Source of the DNA: Paralvinella palmiformis
Taxonomy: Eukaryota > Annelida > Polychaeta > Terebellida > Alvinellidae
Assembly (NCBI GenBank): GCA_025642065.1
Contig: JAODUP010000550.1
Span: forward strand, 418,241-482,240
Length of the DNA stretch: 64,000 nt
Direction of reading: 5' to 3'
Part shown: piece after piece, positions 12,345 to 22,362 of the stretch
Layout of the letters: each line of letters begins with the position of its first letter
How positions within the stretch are numbered: the first letter of the stretch is position 1
Translations under genes and position numbers: made by a program
The notes under the pieces: model-generated
Told to the model about the DNA's origin: nothing
Databases searched by the model: none
What the model saw: the letters and a program-made list of their open reading frames with translations, nothing else

Positions 12345-13195
12345 GCGTTATACATTCATTCATTTATTAGTTAATTGAAGTTTTGTTATATCCAATATGT
12401 ATGGCGAGTCCAGGTCATGCCTGATGTGTGGGGAAATTGGTATAACCTGTGGTATATGAATGACTGTTTTATAAAATCACCAATACTAGAACATTAATTA
12501 TAGTAACAAATAAGACCGTCGCACTTCGAGATAATGATTTTAAAATTGTTTGGGTGTTTTATATCTATTATCTGTAATGAGAATTAAAACATGTTCCAGT
12601 TAATTTAGAATTTTTTATTTATGGCGTTTCTTATGTTCCCCATTAGAAGAGTTTTATAATATTATTTGCCATTGTTACGATATAGTGTATATTTCACATA
12701 ATTAATCCAGAATTTGTTCAGGATATGGTGTATTTATGTCGTACAAGATTGTGATTGATCTTAAATTTACTAATATGTGTTAATATGATGACGTTTCAGA
12801 CATTTTACGGTAAATTACTTACTCTAAACGTTGTATAAGACGTAATAAAGCTACTACACCAGAATTTCCGTATTAAGACCAGCCTTCGGCCTAAGATTAT
12901 TTTGTCTTAACATGAGTATGGTTTTAATGAAGAAATATAAACCTTTTCAGTTATATTTTAATTCGGAATGTGTGTTGCTCAATGTTAATAGAATGTCCTA
13001 TGCAATAAAATATGAAGTAGATGTGTGTGTGAACTGGGTAATATACTTCATACAACACTATTTGCGGAAGTAATAATAAAAGTATTTTTATGGTGCCTTG
13101 TTCAACTTGAATTGCTATATACATTTAAAACATTCTAAGCTCACATATAGCACAAACACATTTTATACATACATACTCTGATTTGTATGTTATAA
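12345..13195. other. AT-rich stretch, nothing recognised
   Basis: No coding or repeat signature was found on either strand between the zinc-finger remnant and the next LINE fragment. It may be 3' sequence of the zinc-finger locus. Confidence 0.5.
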
Positions 13196-13199
13196 ATAG

Positions 13200-13625
13200 G
13201 TTAATTTAAATAGTGCCTTTTAAGAAACTTACAAAATATAACTTGCTGCAAGTTTAATATGTTTTGGCAATCTATTCCACAGTCTAAGAGCTGATGCTGG
13301 GAACGATTTATCTCCATACATTGCTGTATGGCCTTTTAATTGGTAGCTGCAAAAGTGAATAGACTCGTATCGAAGCATTCTCACGTGTGTATACTTTAGG
13401 ATCAGATCGCTTCGATACAGTGCATGGTGCTCTTCCACTCAGTGCTTTGAATGTGTGAAACAGGATCTTGTACAGTGATCTGGAACGTACAGGAAACCAG
13501 TGCAGCTGGAACAAAACAGGTGTCGCATGTTCCCCTTTGAGATTGCGTGTCATCAGACGTATTTCTCTCGCTGTAGGCGGATTGCCATAGTCCTGTGAAC
13601 ATTCTCAGTTTTCTTCACATGATAT
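13200..13625 (-). mobile_element. 3' fragment of a CR1/L2-like LINE
   Basis: The minus strand gives PVLFQLHWFPVRSRSLYKIL followed by FHTFKALSGRAP, and then, in another frame, YGDKSFPASALRLWNRLPKH, with a short tail to about 13200. These are the C-terminal motifs that follow the reverse transcriptase in CR1/L2-like elements. Only about 140 codons remain, with two frame changes. It abuts the plus-strand LINE fragment at 13.7 kb. Confidence 0.75.
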
Positions 13626-13684
13626 TTGGATGATACAGGCCATAGAAAATTAGAAATTTTTCCTCGGTATTTTAAAACTATACT

Positions 13685-14265
13685 CCACCTTCAAAACTCT
13701 ACAGAAGGATGTAGTATTCTGCTGGATAACCAGCCATCTTGGTTTTCGTGGCAATGAACTCACCGATAAGGCTGCTACAACCTCGGAAGATCAACATTCC
13801 GTTACCTTTCACTGACTTCCGACCTATCATAAAACAATATACAAGAAGGCAGTGGTCCGATTTCTGGTCGCAAAGAGAAAATAAATTGCAAGCAGTGCAG
13901 CCTACTTTAGGATGTTTGGTGTGGTCCTGTCGGGAAACACGTCGTGAGGAAATAGTGCTCTGCCGCTTAAGGATTGGGCACCCTTTCCTCACCCATAGAT
14001 ATCTCTTGGCTGGAGAAGATCCACCAGAGTGTATCTCCTATCAGGAGCAGTTGATCACATCCTCCTTCATTGCTCCGAATCCCACCACATCAGAGAATAC
14101 TATTATCAAGCACAGACTCGGCTAGAGCTGCTGGAGAATATTACCCCGGATACTATTTTAAGCCTTCTAAGAGAAGCTGGTGTTTTCTTTTTAATATAAT
14201 TTATTTAAACTTGGAAGATCTAGTCAACTTCTTGACCTTTAATTCCTGTTTCCTCTAAGAAGCAG
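13685..14265 (+). mobile_element. 3' end (RNase H region) of a Jockey/I-like LINE
   Basis: The early part reads PSHLGFRGNELTDKAAT in one frame (about 13725-13780), the end of an RNase H domain. It continues in another frame from 13739 with QPRKINIPLPFTDFRPIIKQ, then LRIGHPFLTHRYLLAGEDPP (about 13960-14020), the usual C-terminal signature of elements in this group. The 3' untranslated start TTTTTAATATAATTTATTTA (about 14190) also occurs at 29935 in another copy. At least one frameshift is present. The fragment sits directly upstream of ORF1 of a second copy in the same orientation. Confidence 0.75.
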
Positions 14266-14279
14266 GTCTTCTCTTAAAC

Positions 14280-15395
14280 CCTATTGTCATCGAAAAGGGG
14301 CTTAAAGTCTTTGCCGGAATGCCAGCATCAACTAAGAGGCTTAGATCTGGACACCATTTTCCAAAAAGAGCCATTCTGACTGTTTGCTGCTCTCCAAAAT
14401 GTTGGCTAATGTCCCTTTAAAGGTTGTCCCACATCGTAGCATGAACTCAAAAAACGGAGTCGTATGATTTAGGGACTTCGCAGAAACATCAGAAGAGGAG
14501 ATAATAGAAAATGTATCAGCACAGGGCATTACGGAAGTGGGGACGATTAGGGTTTAGCGTGATGATCGCCGAGTAAATACCGGCACTATCATCCTCACGT
14601 TTGGAATCCCTGCCCTTCTAACTTCTATTAAAATAGGATTTCTTTGAGTGAAGGTCGATGTCTACATCCCAATCCACTGCGATGTTTTAAATGCCAAAAA
14701 TACGGACACCACAGACTGGCCTCTAAGCGAGAGGTTACCAATACTAAATGTAGTCGGAAGCCTTACTGCGTTAACTGTGACGGAAATCACGGTTCTTTCT
14801 CCCGGGACTGCCCAGTGTGGAAAAAGGAGAAAGACATCCAGATCGTCAAAGGAATCTCTTTCCCAGAGGCTAGAGAACGTATTACACAGAAATGCAACAT
14901 TCCTCCCACAGCCAGATCATATTCTGACGTCACTTGGGTAAAACAAACAGTGTTGCGTGCCAGACTGAAATGACCTGGCCTCTTGGGACCCATAAGCCAA
15001 GCCAGGTGCCGCAAAATAAACAGCCAGTATCCAAGGCTGTGTCTACCATGACTGTTGCTAACACAGCATAGTCACAGGTAACCATAACCACGAAATCTAG
15101 GCCACAATAAAAAGAAAAACGTATCGAGTGGTAGAACCCCCTACGTCTCAGACGGTATATTTCAAAAGAATCATCAAAAAATAAGCCCACACATGTTGGA
15201 ACTAATCCAACAACTCCAAAACCAGAAAGAAAAAATTAAGACCCTGTCTGACCGAGACAAAAAGGGCGATAAAAACCCTATTATTACCCAAAATAAATTC
15301 AATGTCTTTGAGGATATTCTAAATGGCTACTCCTTGAACTATGAGGACCTGGATAATCTAGGTCATGGCCCATTGGAGACCCTTTCAAAATAAAA
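14280..15395 (+). pseudogene. LINE ORF1 (Gag-like, CCHC zinc knuckles), decayed
   Basis: ORF1 of the 14.3-18.2 kb LINE. It begins VIEKGLKVFAGMPASTKRLR (about 14287), passes through FAETSEEEIIENVSAQGITE, and after a shift near 14665 reads HPNPLRCFKCQKYGHHRL and KPYCVNCDGNHGSFSRDCPV. These are zinc-knuckle modules that bind element RNA in the ribonucleoprotein. The sequence continues WKKEKDIQIVKGISFPEARE. Several stops (for example TGA before VKVDVYIP) and shifts make it non-functional. The tail 15193-15393 is Lys/Asn-rich. It ends about 20 bases before the ORF2 start. Confidence 0.8.
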
Positions 15396-15411
15396 TAAAA
15401 ACAAATAAAAA

Positions 15412-17690
15412 TGTACCAGTCTATCATATATTGGAATTGTAGAGGTTTTAGAAAGAATATACACTGTAAATTTGGTGCTTGTGCAAAGATAGCCTCGGTT
15501 TGAGTCTATGTATACCATTCTACTGATAATGGGATAACTCAGTCCATTACACCAAGATGTACTGATTGATATTAATTGTATATCAAGTACATAGTAGGAT
15601 CCAGTGCTGAAAGCTAAAGATACATAATCTAGGCAGCTTTTAAGCACATAATGGTAGCACACACTTAAATATTTTCCTATACATATAAATTGCTAAAGCA
15701 CCTAGCTAAGCACATGATGTTGTGAACACATAAACACTTTGCTAAACACCTGCAACGCTAAACACATAAACACATCTCTAAGCACTTTGTAATTCTAAAC
15801 ATATGAACACTTTTCTAAACATCTAAATAACCTAAACATCTAAGCATATAGCTAAGCACATGCAACGCTAAATACGTAAACACATTTCTAAGCATTTTGT
15901 AATTCTAAACATGTGAACACCTTTCTAAGCATTTTTGTGAAAATCTAAACATGTTTAGCATTAAACATGTTTAAAAAGTGAAGGCAAACTATGTGTTTAG
16001 AAAAGTGTTTAAAAGCTAAACATCAAATTTACAGTGTAGACCAAATAAAATGCTAATGCAGGACTACGACCCAAGTAGACTTCCGAAGAAGTCGCCATTA
16101 TTATTTAGAAAACTATTCCCCACAGACAAATTAGTTTAAAGACCAATCTGCAGGTAGTTGCTGTGACTCTGTCACTCCACAAGACCATGACATTGTGTTC
16201 AATATATATTCCACCAAGCTATATACTTGGAGGAAAGGAACTGGATAAATTGATAATGGAGTTTAAAAAAGCAGACTGGTACAGGTTTAAATTTAAATGT
16301 AGCCAATGAATTAACAGAAATACCTTCCAGCCTATCAGAGAAAACCTTTTACATCAGTGCATTTCATAGCATAGATAACGATGCCAAATATATTCTACGG
16401 TTCAAAGAAAATGCCAAGAAGCTCTGAAAAAAACAAACTCCAAACCAATTTAAAAGAAATCCCTCCCACAATCTTACAAATTATGAAATAGAATACGCCA
16501 GAGCTCGTCGAATCATTCGCAGAAAGATGCGAAATCCTTGGAGGGAATATGTCTCCCAATTAAATAATAGAACTCCCATGAATAAAATATAGGAAATGAT
16601 AAAGAAAATCTCGGGTAAAGTCCAATACCCTCCAATTAAACAATTAGAATAACATGGGAGCATAATTACAGACATAAAAGAGGTCGGAAATACGTTGAGT
16701 GAAACAATTGTACACAATTAAACGGCAGAAAATTTACACAGAATAAATGCAAGAGAAACAAAATTACCACAGACCAGAATCCATTAAATTTCACATCAAC
16801 AAACGATGAAATTTAGAAAACAAAATATTATGAGCGAGAACTACCGGATTATTTCATGAAAGTACATGATACTGTCGTTTGACTTGATGATATTCACTAC
16901 CAGATCTTCAAACAAATGCCTGAGCAAACTGAAGTCCTGCTCGATATTTATAAAGAAATTTGGAATAATGGCGATTTTCTCTCCCACTGGAGGGAAGCCA
17001 CCATCATCCCAATTCCAAAGGCAGGAAAAGACCTCTCGGATCCTGGTAATTACTGTCCAATAGCACTCACCAGTTGTATCTGCAAAACCTTTGAGCGGAT
17101 GGTAAATGCCAAGTTAGCCTGGTATCTTGAATATCATGCCATTCTCATAGCCCACCAGAGTAGTTTTAGAAAACATAGATCTGCCACAGACCAAGTAATT
17201 AAATTATAAACTATAATAAGGGAGGGATTTATTAAGCGGCAACATACGCTGGGGATATTTATATAATGCTGGACTCGTAGGCAATAAGCCAACATTAATT
17301 TCCAAATGTTTGACTGTTAGAAACTTTTCTGTCTGTGTTGCTAACATCTTCTCTGATTCAGACCACCAACAAGAGGGAGTATCACAAGGAAGCATCTTAT
17401 CAGTAACACTATTCAGCATGAAAATAAATAACACAGTTAAATGTCTGCTCAATGGTGTTGACTGATTCCTCCCTATACGTAGATGACTTCCAGATATGCC
17501 ACCAGTAAAAAATATGAATTCCAGAGAAATAATTCTACAGTTGTGTCTTAATAAATTAGAACATTAGGCTGATGGGAATGGCTTCAAATTATCCAGGTAC
17601 AAACAGTTTGTGTGCACTTCTGCCAACAAAGAAAATTTCACCCAGACCCAGGTCTTCTCTTGTAGCAGAAACTCATTAATTATCTCTAGT
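15412..17690 (+). pseudogene. LINE ORF2 (endonuclease and reverse transcriptase), interrupted and internally deleted
   Basis: ORF2 starts MYQSIIYWNCRGFRKN at 15412, the beginning of an APE-type endonuclease. It is then split by a 575 bp insertion (15462-16036). Resumed pieces are MQDYDPSR, VVAVTLSLHKTMTLCSIYIP (about 16155-16215), the linker ARRIIRRKMRNPWREYVSQL (about 16505), and RT blocks REATIIPIPKAGKDLSDPGN (about 16992) and YCPIALTSCICKTFERMVNA. Then come GVSQGSIL (about 17374), LPYVDDFQICH (about 17470) and HPDPGLLL (about 17640), in changing frames. The RNase H region seen in the 13.7 kb copy is missing here; the coding part joins straight to the 3' tail. Many stops are present. Confidence 0.8.
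15462..16036. mobile_element. 575 bp TA-flanked inverted-repeat element inserted in LINE ORF2
   Basis: The ends are CACTGTAAATTTGGTG (15462-15477) and CATCAAATTTACAGTG (16021-16036), inverted repeats matching at 15 of 16 positions, flanked by TA on both sides (15460-15461 and 16037-16038). Removing it rejoins the LINE endonuclease coding sequence. TA duplication suggests mobilisation by a Tc1/mariner-type transposase (inference). It encodes no protein. The interior right half has imperfect tandem units of roughly 130 bp built from CTAAACACATAAACACAT-like words. Confidence 0.85.
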
Positions 17691-18190
17691 TAAAGTTAGT
17701 CATATTTAATATATTTCACATTTTAAGCGGGGCGCCTCCATGGTCTAGTAGTAGCGTGTTGGACCACAGATCACTACCACTCGTGTTCGAATCTCGGCGT
17801 GGGCATCTGAAGGTTGTTTCATCTTTGACTTCGCTTCATTACCTTTGGAGGTCGCTCAGCCTATTTAGCCTACCGTGTGCACAACAGTGGCCGTAAAACA
17901 TCAATCATCATTCACATTTAAGCACCTTGTCGGAAGAGTAAGAATCTGATTTTATCATTTTAACAACCTTATACATCTATACACCTACGTATTGTTTACA
18001 TGCTTACCATTTATACTTAACAATTTACACCTTTACATCTTAGCTTATACATAGCTTTTATCCACGCCAGTAATCAGGCTTATTAACCTTTTACTAAATA
18101 ATCTTTAATGAGGTTATATTTTCAAACGTTCTAGGACACTGAATAGCCTAAATTGTGTCGATGTGTCATTAAACAACATTAATCCATCCA
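17650..18190 (+). repeat. LINE 3' tail (interrupted by a SINE)
   Basis: The sequence matches 29928-30325 over most of its length, including ACAACCTTATACATCTA, GCTTATTAACCTTTT and the terminal block GACACTGAATAGCCTAAATT...CATTAAACAACATTAATCC. A short version of the terminal block also lies at 37145-37215. These copies define the 3' untranslated end of the Jockey/I-like LINE family in this window. The SINE at 17729-17910 sits inside it and is absent from the 29.9 kb copy. Confidence 0.8.
17729..17910 (+). mobile_element. tRNA-derived SINE, full length, with target-site duplications
   Basis: The tRNA-like head has a box A region (TGGTCTAGTAGTAGCGTGTT) and a box B (GTTCGAATCTC), so RNA polymerase III transcription is expected. 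The body contains TCATTACCTTTGGAGGTCGC and TTTAGCCTACCGTGTGCAC, and it ends GTAAAACATCAATCATCA. Flanking TTCACATTTTAAGC (17715-17728) and TTCACATTTAAGC (17911-17923) are the duplication of the target. The uninterrupted site exists at about 30060 in the other LINE tail. Related copies lie at 34204, 37536, 44600 and 54103. Confidence 0.9.
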
Positions 18191-19860
18191 TGTCTGATAG
18201 ATACAATTCACATTCCACATGTCAATACATTAAAAATGGTATTCTCGATAACACAACCTTCTTGAGTACGATGGAACAGAAGCAGCGCACCGATATACAA
18301 AGGTTAGATACTGCTGCATCCAAATTCACCTACAGAAAACCTTAATCCATACTATAGGAGAACTCTTTCTGTACCATTACCGGATCATTTACTAGCCAAA
18401 CAAATTCACACCAAGCCAACATACAGTCTAACGAGGCTTAGTCATCATCTCATCAGTGATGAAAAATGATAAAGATTTTGGTGGTTGTGCCCAATAGGCG
18501 AGAGACTGGGGTCTCTACCGCAAATTTTAACAAGATAAACGATTGGCGACAAGTTGTAATGGGGTATGTTGCATCCATTCTGCATCCGTAAAGTAAGCTG
18601 GATATTGGAGTTCCAATTCTGGCAGCAAAAGCGGTTATAATAGCAAGTTCTCTGACTGAAAACCATTCCTCTGGACCTGTCGCTGTAACCAGGTCAATTT
18701 ACAATCCCGTTCGACGTACATCCGCCGAACCTCATTTACAGGTACGTGTACCTCGTTCGAGGTACAGTGACAGGTTGGGAAAAGTTATTAATTACTTTAT
18801 TTGTCTAAATTTATGATCCGTGACGTCAAATATTCAAAACGAGACCTGAAATATATTATTAGCCATCTATAAATAGGTATATTCCCCTTGATCTGGGGAT
18901 GTTTTGAAGCTCAAACAGCTATTTTGCCAATCAGTTGCAAGTTAACGGACTGGGTCTGATATCTTGGCACTGATTATATGCTCCTAGCACAATATTTATT
19001 TCGATTTAAATGTAGAATAATATATACGCTGTATATAATTTGTATGTCTAACTAGCCCCGTCATCAATGTACTTCTTACGATGTGGACCGTAATATCTAT
19101 AGGGGCGAACTATAAATGCAGTAATTTACACATGCATACACAATATGTTGTAAACTTGCAGCCAAGATGAAACATTAAGAATTTATTCGTTTATATATAT
19201 TTTAAGGCTGTTATTACAGACGAGTTGTGTTGACATTTCTTCACTATTTAAATATTATCAACTGAGCCCTGCTTAATATGGCAAATAGTAGATGTGCTGA
19301 GGACAGCCATGTTTGCAGTTTCTTCTGGTAAAACAAGCATACTGATAGTAACTGAAGCAGTTGTGCATAAAGTAATGGGGCAGCATGATGCTTGTGAAAT
19401 AAATGGAATATTTTTGTAATACATATTGTGGGGGAAATTATTTAGATCTAAACTTAGTGCATCTATCTTTGCTCTGGAAGAATTTCATTTGAAAATATTC
19501 CCATTAGGCTAGATTTTAAGACCAATGGTTTTCTCAGTAATCCTTACACACAACAGTGGTGTAGATGACCTGTATGAAATTTGTGATCTCGATAATAAAT
19601 ATTGTACATTTTGGCTAAAGTCGTAAGTGGCATAATGAAGTTATGGGTGCACGTTGTGAAAACTTAAAATTTTGGAGTATTCAATATTTCTGTATATTTA
19701 CGTTTATGAGCATTCCTGCGATAGACCACGTGAAAATGAGGGGAAAGGTTTTCCTTGTAACTTAACTTGTATTCTCCCTCTGTAATATTTTTTTATTTCA
19801 ATGCATGAAGAAAATGGTGTAAAAGTTATTGGGTTTTGCAATTTTGCGTGTTTAAAGAAA
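18191..19860. other. AT-rich stretch, nothing recognised
   Basis: Short ORFs only, none with a family signature. A small GC-rich patch at 18705-18770 repeats GTTCGA/GGTAC words. No terminal repeats were found. Confidence 0.5.
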
Positions 19861-19864
19861 AAAT

Positions 19865-20080
19865 TGTAAAATAACTGATTTGTGTTATTTTTATTAAAAG
19901 AATACCAGTTGTGCTAACTCTAGTTGTATTCTTATAATTCTCGTGTGTTGAATAGAGGTTTATGCACAACAGAAACCGAACAAAAATTATAATAAATGAT
20001 TTGTATCCTTTTTATTAAAAGAATACTAGTTGTGCTAATTGTATTGGTATTCGTATGATTCTCGTATGTTTCACGTCACC
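19865..20080. repeat. Imperfect tandem duplication, about 115 bp unit
   Basis: Two units share AATTGTAAAATAACTGATTT / AATTATAATAAATGATTT, then TTTTTATTAAAAGAATAC(C/T)AGTTGTGCTAA and ATTCTCGT(G/A)TGTT. They lie immediately left of the hAT-like element. No coding content. Confidence 0.7.
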
Positions 20081-20088
20081 TTTCTAGT

Positions 20089-20619
20089 CCAGGATTGTTT
20101 GATTTAAATCAAGTGATTTGAATCAAAATAAATAAATGGATTTGATTTGTTCTGGATTTTATTCATGATTTTCTTTATAGTTTGGCTGATTTAATACAAA
20201 GCGATGACGAATTGTGATTTTGATATATTTTAAATTAGTTTTGGCAAATTTTACCTGTACTGGACATATTGCATCCTTATATTTATCATGATTAATTAAT
20301 ATTTTGTAACTGCACAACACAAACATTTATTTAAACATTTTGAATGATATTATGGATTGTGAAAAACAAACTGATTTAAAAAATTTTTTTTAATTGATTT
20401 AAACCAAATAAATAAGAGAATCTGATTTTTTAAATCAACCCTATACTGGACACTTTTCTTTACAATTGCTTTGAATTTGCATCCTTATATTTAAGATGAC
20501 TATTTATTATTTTTCAACTACACAACACAAATATTTATAAGCATTTTGAATGATAACAAACTGATTTAAATGTTAAAAATCCGATTTTTAAAAACAAATC
20601 ATGATTTTTAACAACCCTG
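20089..20619. mobile_element. Non-autonomous hAT-like element (531 bp)
   Basis: The left end is CCAGGATTGTTTGATTTAAA, and the right end read on the other strand is CAGGGTTGTTAAAAATCATG. The flanks CTTTCTAGT (20080-20088) and CTTTCTACT (20620-20628) look like an 8-9 bp target-site duplication. Short inverted ends beginning CAGGG and 8 bp duplications are typical of hAT elements. The interior holds two related segments (GCATCCTTATATTTA...ACACAACACAAA, near 20270 and 20490) and several ATTTAAATCA words, one of which (near 20440) resembles a second right end. No transposase is encoded. Confidence 0.65.
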
Positions 20620-20639
20620 CTTTCTACTAGTTGTTATCC

Positions 20640-21665
20640 TAGAATCTGTAGAATGGGACAAAATGAACACCGTTCTGATTGAAGCTAGACTGCACTCTCC
20701 CTCACAGAGACTGCTTCCGGTCTTAAAGAAAACTTGGTGGGAGAGTGGCTACTCTCTTGATTTAAATCCCGCCTGCATAAGAGTAATTGATGAATGGACT
20801 GAAATTCTATACGACGGTGGATGTGTAGATGTAATCTACATGGATTTTAAAAAGGCATTTGACAATGTTCCACACCGAAGGCTTCTAGCCAAAATATCCA
20901 ACTATGGGATAAAGGGAAAGTACTGGAATGGATAAAGATTTTCCTGACAAACAGAAAACAATGAGTGGCAGTGAATGGTTCATTCTCAAGATGGGTGGAG
21001 GTGCTGAACGGTATCCTGTAGGGAAGCGTATTGGGACCGGTCCTATTTGTTCTGTTTATCAATGATATCCCGAACAGCGTTAAGTCCAACATATATATGT
21101 TTGCAGACGACACAAAGATATTCCGGGGGGTTGCATCACGGAATGATGAGAATCGATTACAACAGGACCTCAACTCACTACAAGAATGGAAAAGCAAGTG
21201 GGTTCTGAGATTCCACCCTCAGAAGTGTAAAATGATGATGATCAGAAGCAGGCAAAAATACTACCGGACAGACAATATTATTTGGGTGCTCAAGAAGGTG
21301 AAACGAGCAAAATTGTCACATTGCAGAAAGTCAGTCAACAGAAAGAGTTAAGAGTTACCTTCGACGACAGACTAACCTTTGAACACCATATACTGGAGAA
21401 GGTTAAGAAAGCAAATCAGTCCATGGGATTAATTAGAAGATCTTTCAGTTACCTGAACATCCGAAGTTTTAGATGGTTGCCTAAGACTGGGTCGGCCAAC
21501 ACCTTGAAAATTTCGTAATCTGTCTGGTCTCCGTTCAGGAAGAAGGACATTGTAACCATAGAAAATGTCCAAAGTAGGGCTACAAATATGCTACCTGGGC
21601 TGAAGGAGCTAAGTTTCAAAGAGAGGTTAAAGAAAAAAATTATCTTCCAAAATTAGCTTACAGAG
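20640..21665 (+). pseudogene. Non-LTR reverse transcriptase fragment
   Basis: The plus strand encodes RT blocks in order: VDVIYMDFKKAFDNVPHRRL (about 20825), a shift, then GSVLGPVLFVLFINDIPNSV (about 21018), YMFADDTKIFRG with an intact ADD triad (about 21095), LQQDLNSLQEWKSKWVLRFH, and then ELRVTFDDRLTFEHHI (21340) and ENVQSRATNMLPGLKELSFK (about 21560) in other frames. TGA and TAG codons (for example after NRKQ near 20960) and at least three shifts show it is dead. Endonuclease and ORF1 are absent, as expected for a 5'-truncated copy. The clade was not resolved. Confidence 0.8.
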
Positions 21666-22362
21666 TCCAGAATTTTTATTTATTTGTATAACATGCTAAT
21701 GAATATATCAGCAGGATACAGCAAACCATAACCAATAAACGACAACAACGCAAGAGGGAATCAGAAGAAATTATATAAGTCATTTAAAGTTTAAACCCAA
21801 AATAAGACAATCTCAGTATTTGGGCTGCGTGGGCAAGAAAAACATGGAAATCTTCAGAATATGTTTGTGCCACAAGGTTATTAAGCTTACAATAGATTTG
21901 TATAAATTTTGGGGGAGAAAAACTAAATTTTCCGTTCTTTAAACAAACCCCTCCAGATAATAACCCCCTTGCCCGTCGTGGTTTTAAAATTAGGGAAAAT
22001 ACCCAGAAAGAAAAGCGATCTGGGCAAAAACACATAAATCTGGGACCAAAAAGACTACTTAAGGTTTACATAAGACTATAAGGCGAAAGAAAATCCCAGT
22101 AAAAAATGAAACCAACTGCATACACAATGTACAACAAATGTTTTCCTATAAGTTGGAAAAAAAAGTTTCAGTAAAGGAAAATACGCGTTTGCTTTTTAGT
22201 GCACTAATATGTTGAATTTCGCTCACAAACAATGTTTCTCTTACGACGTATATCTCGAAATATCTTGAAAATACCTCTGGTATAAATAAGAGAATATGTC
22301 TTGCTATAACCAGAGAGCTTAAATATAGAGAGGCGTTACTCTTGCCGCGCCATGTTGAATTT
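21666..22362. other. Non-coding stretch with a short echo of the duplicated segment
   Basis: No gene recognised. At 22105-22165 the text CAACTGCATACACAATGT...CAAATGTTTTCCT...AAGTTGG is similar to 1243-1302 and 23310-23372, inside the duplicated segment. It may be a third, very partial copy. The remainder holds short ORFs without family signatures. Confidence 0.45.

Noticed and set aside
13739..14125. 128-codon ORF as a host gene
   Set aside because: Its motifs (FTDFRPIIKQ, LRIGHPFLTHRYLL) are those of the C-terminal region of LINE ORF2.
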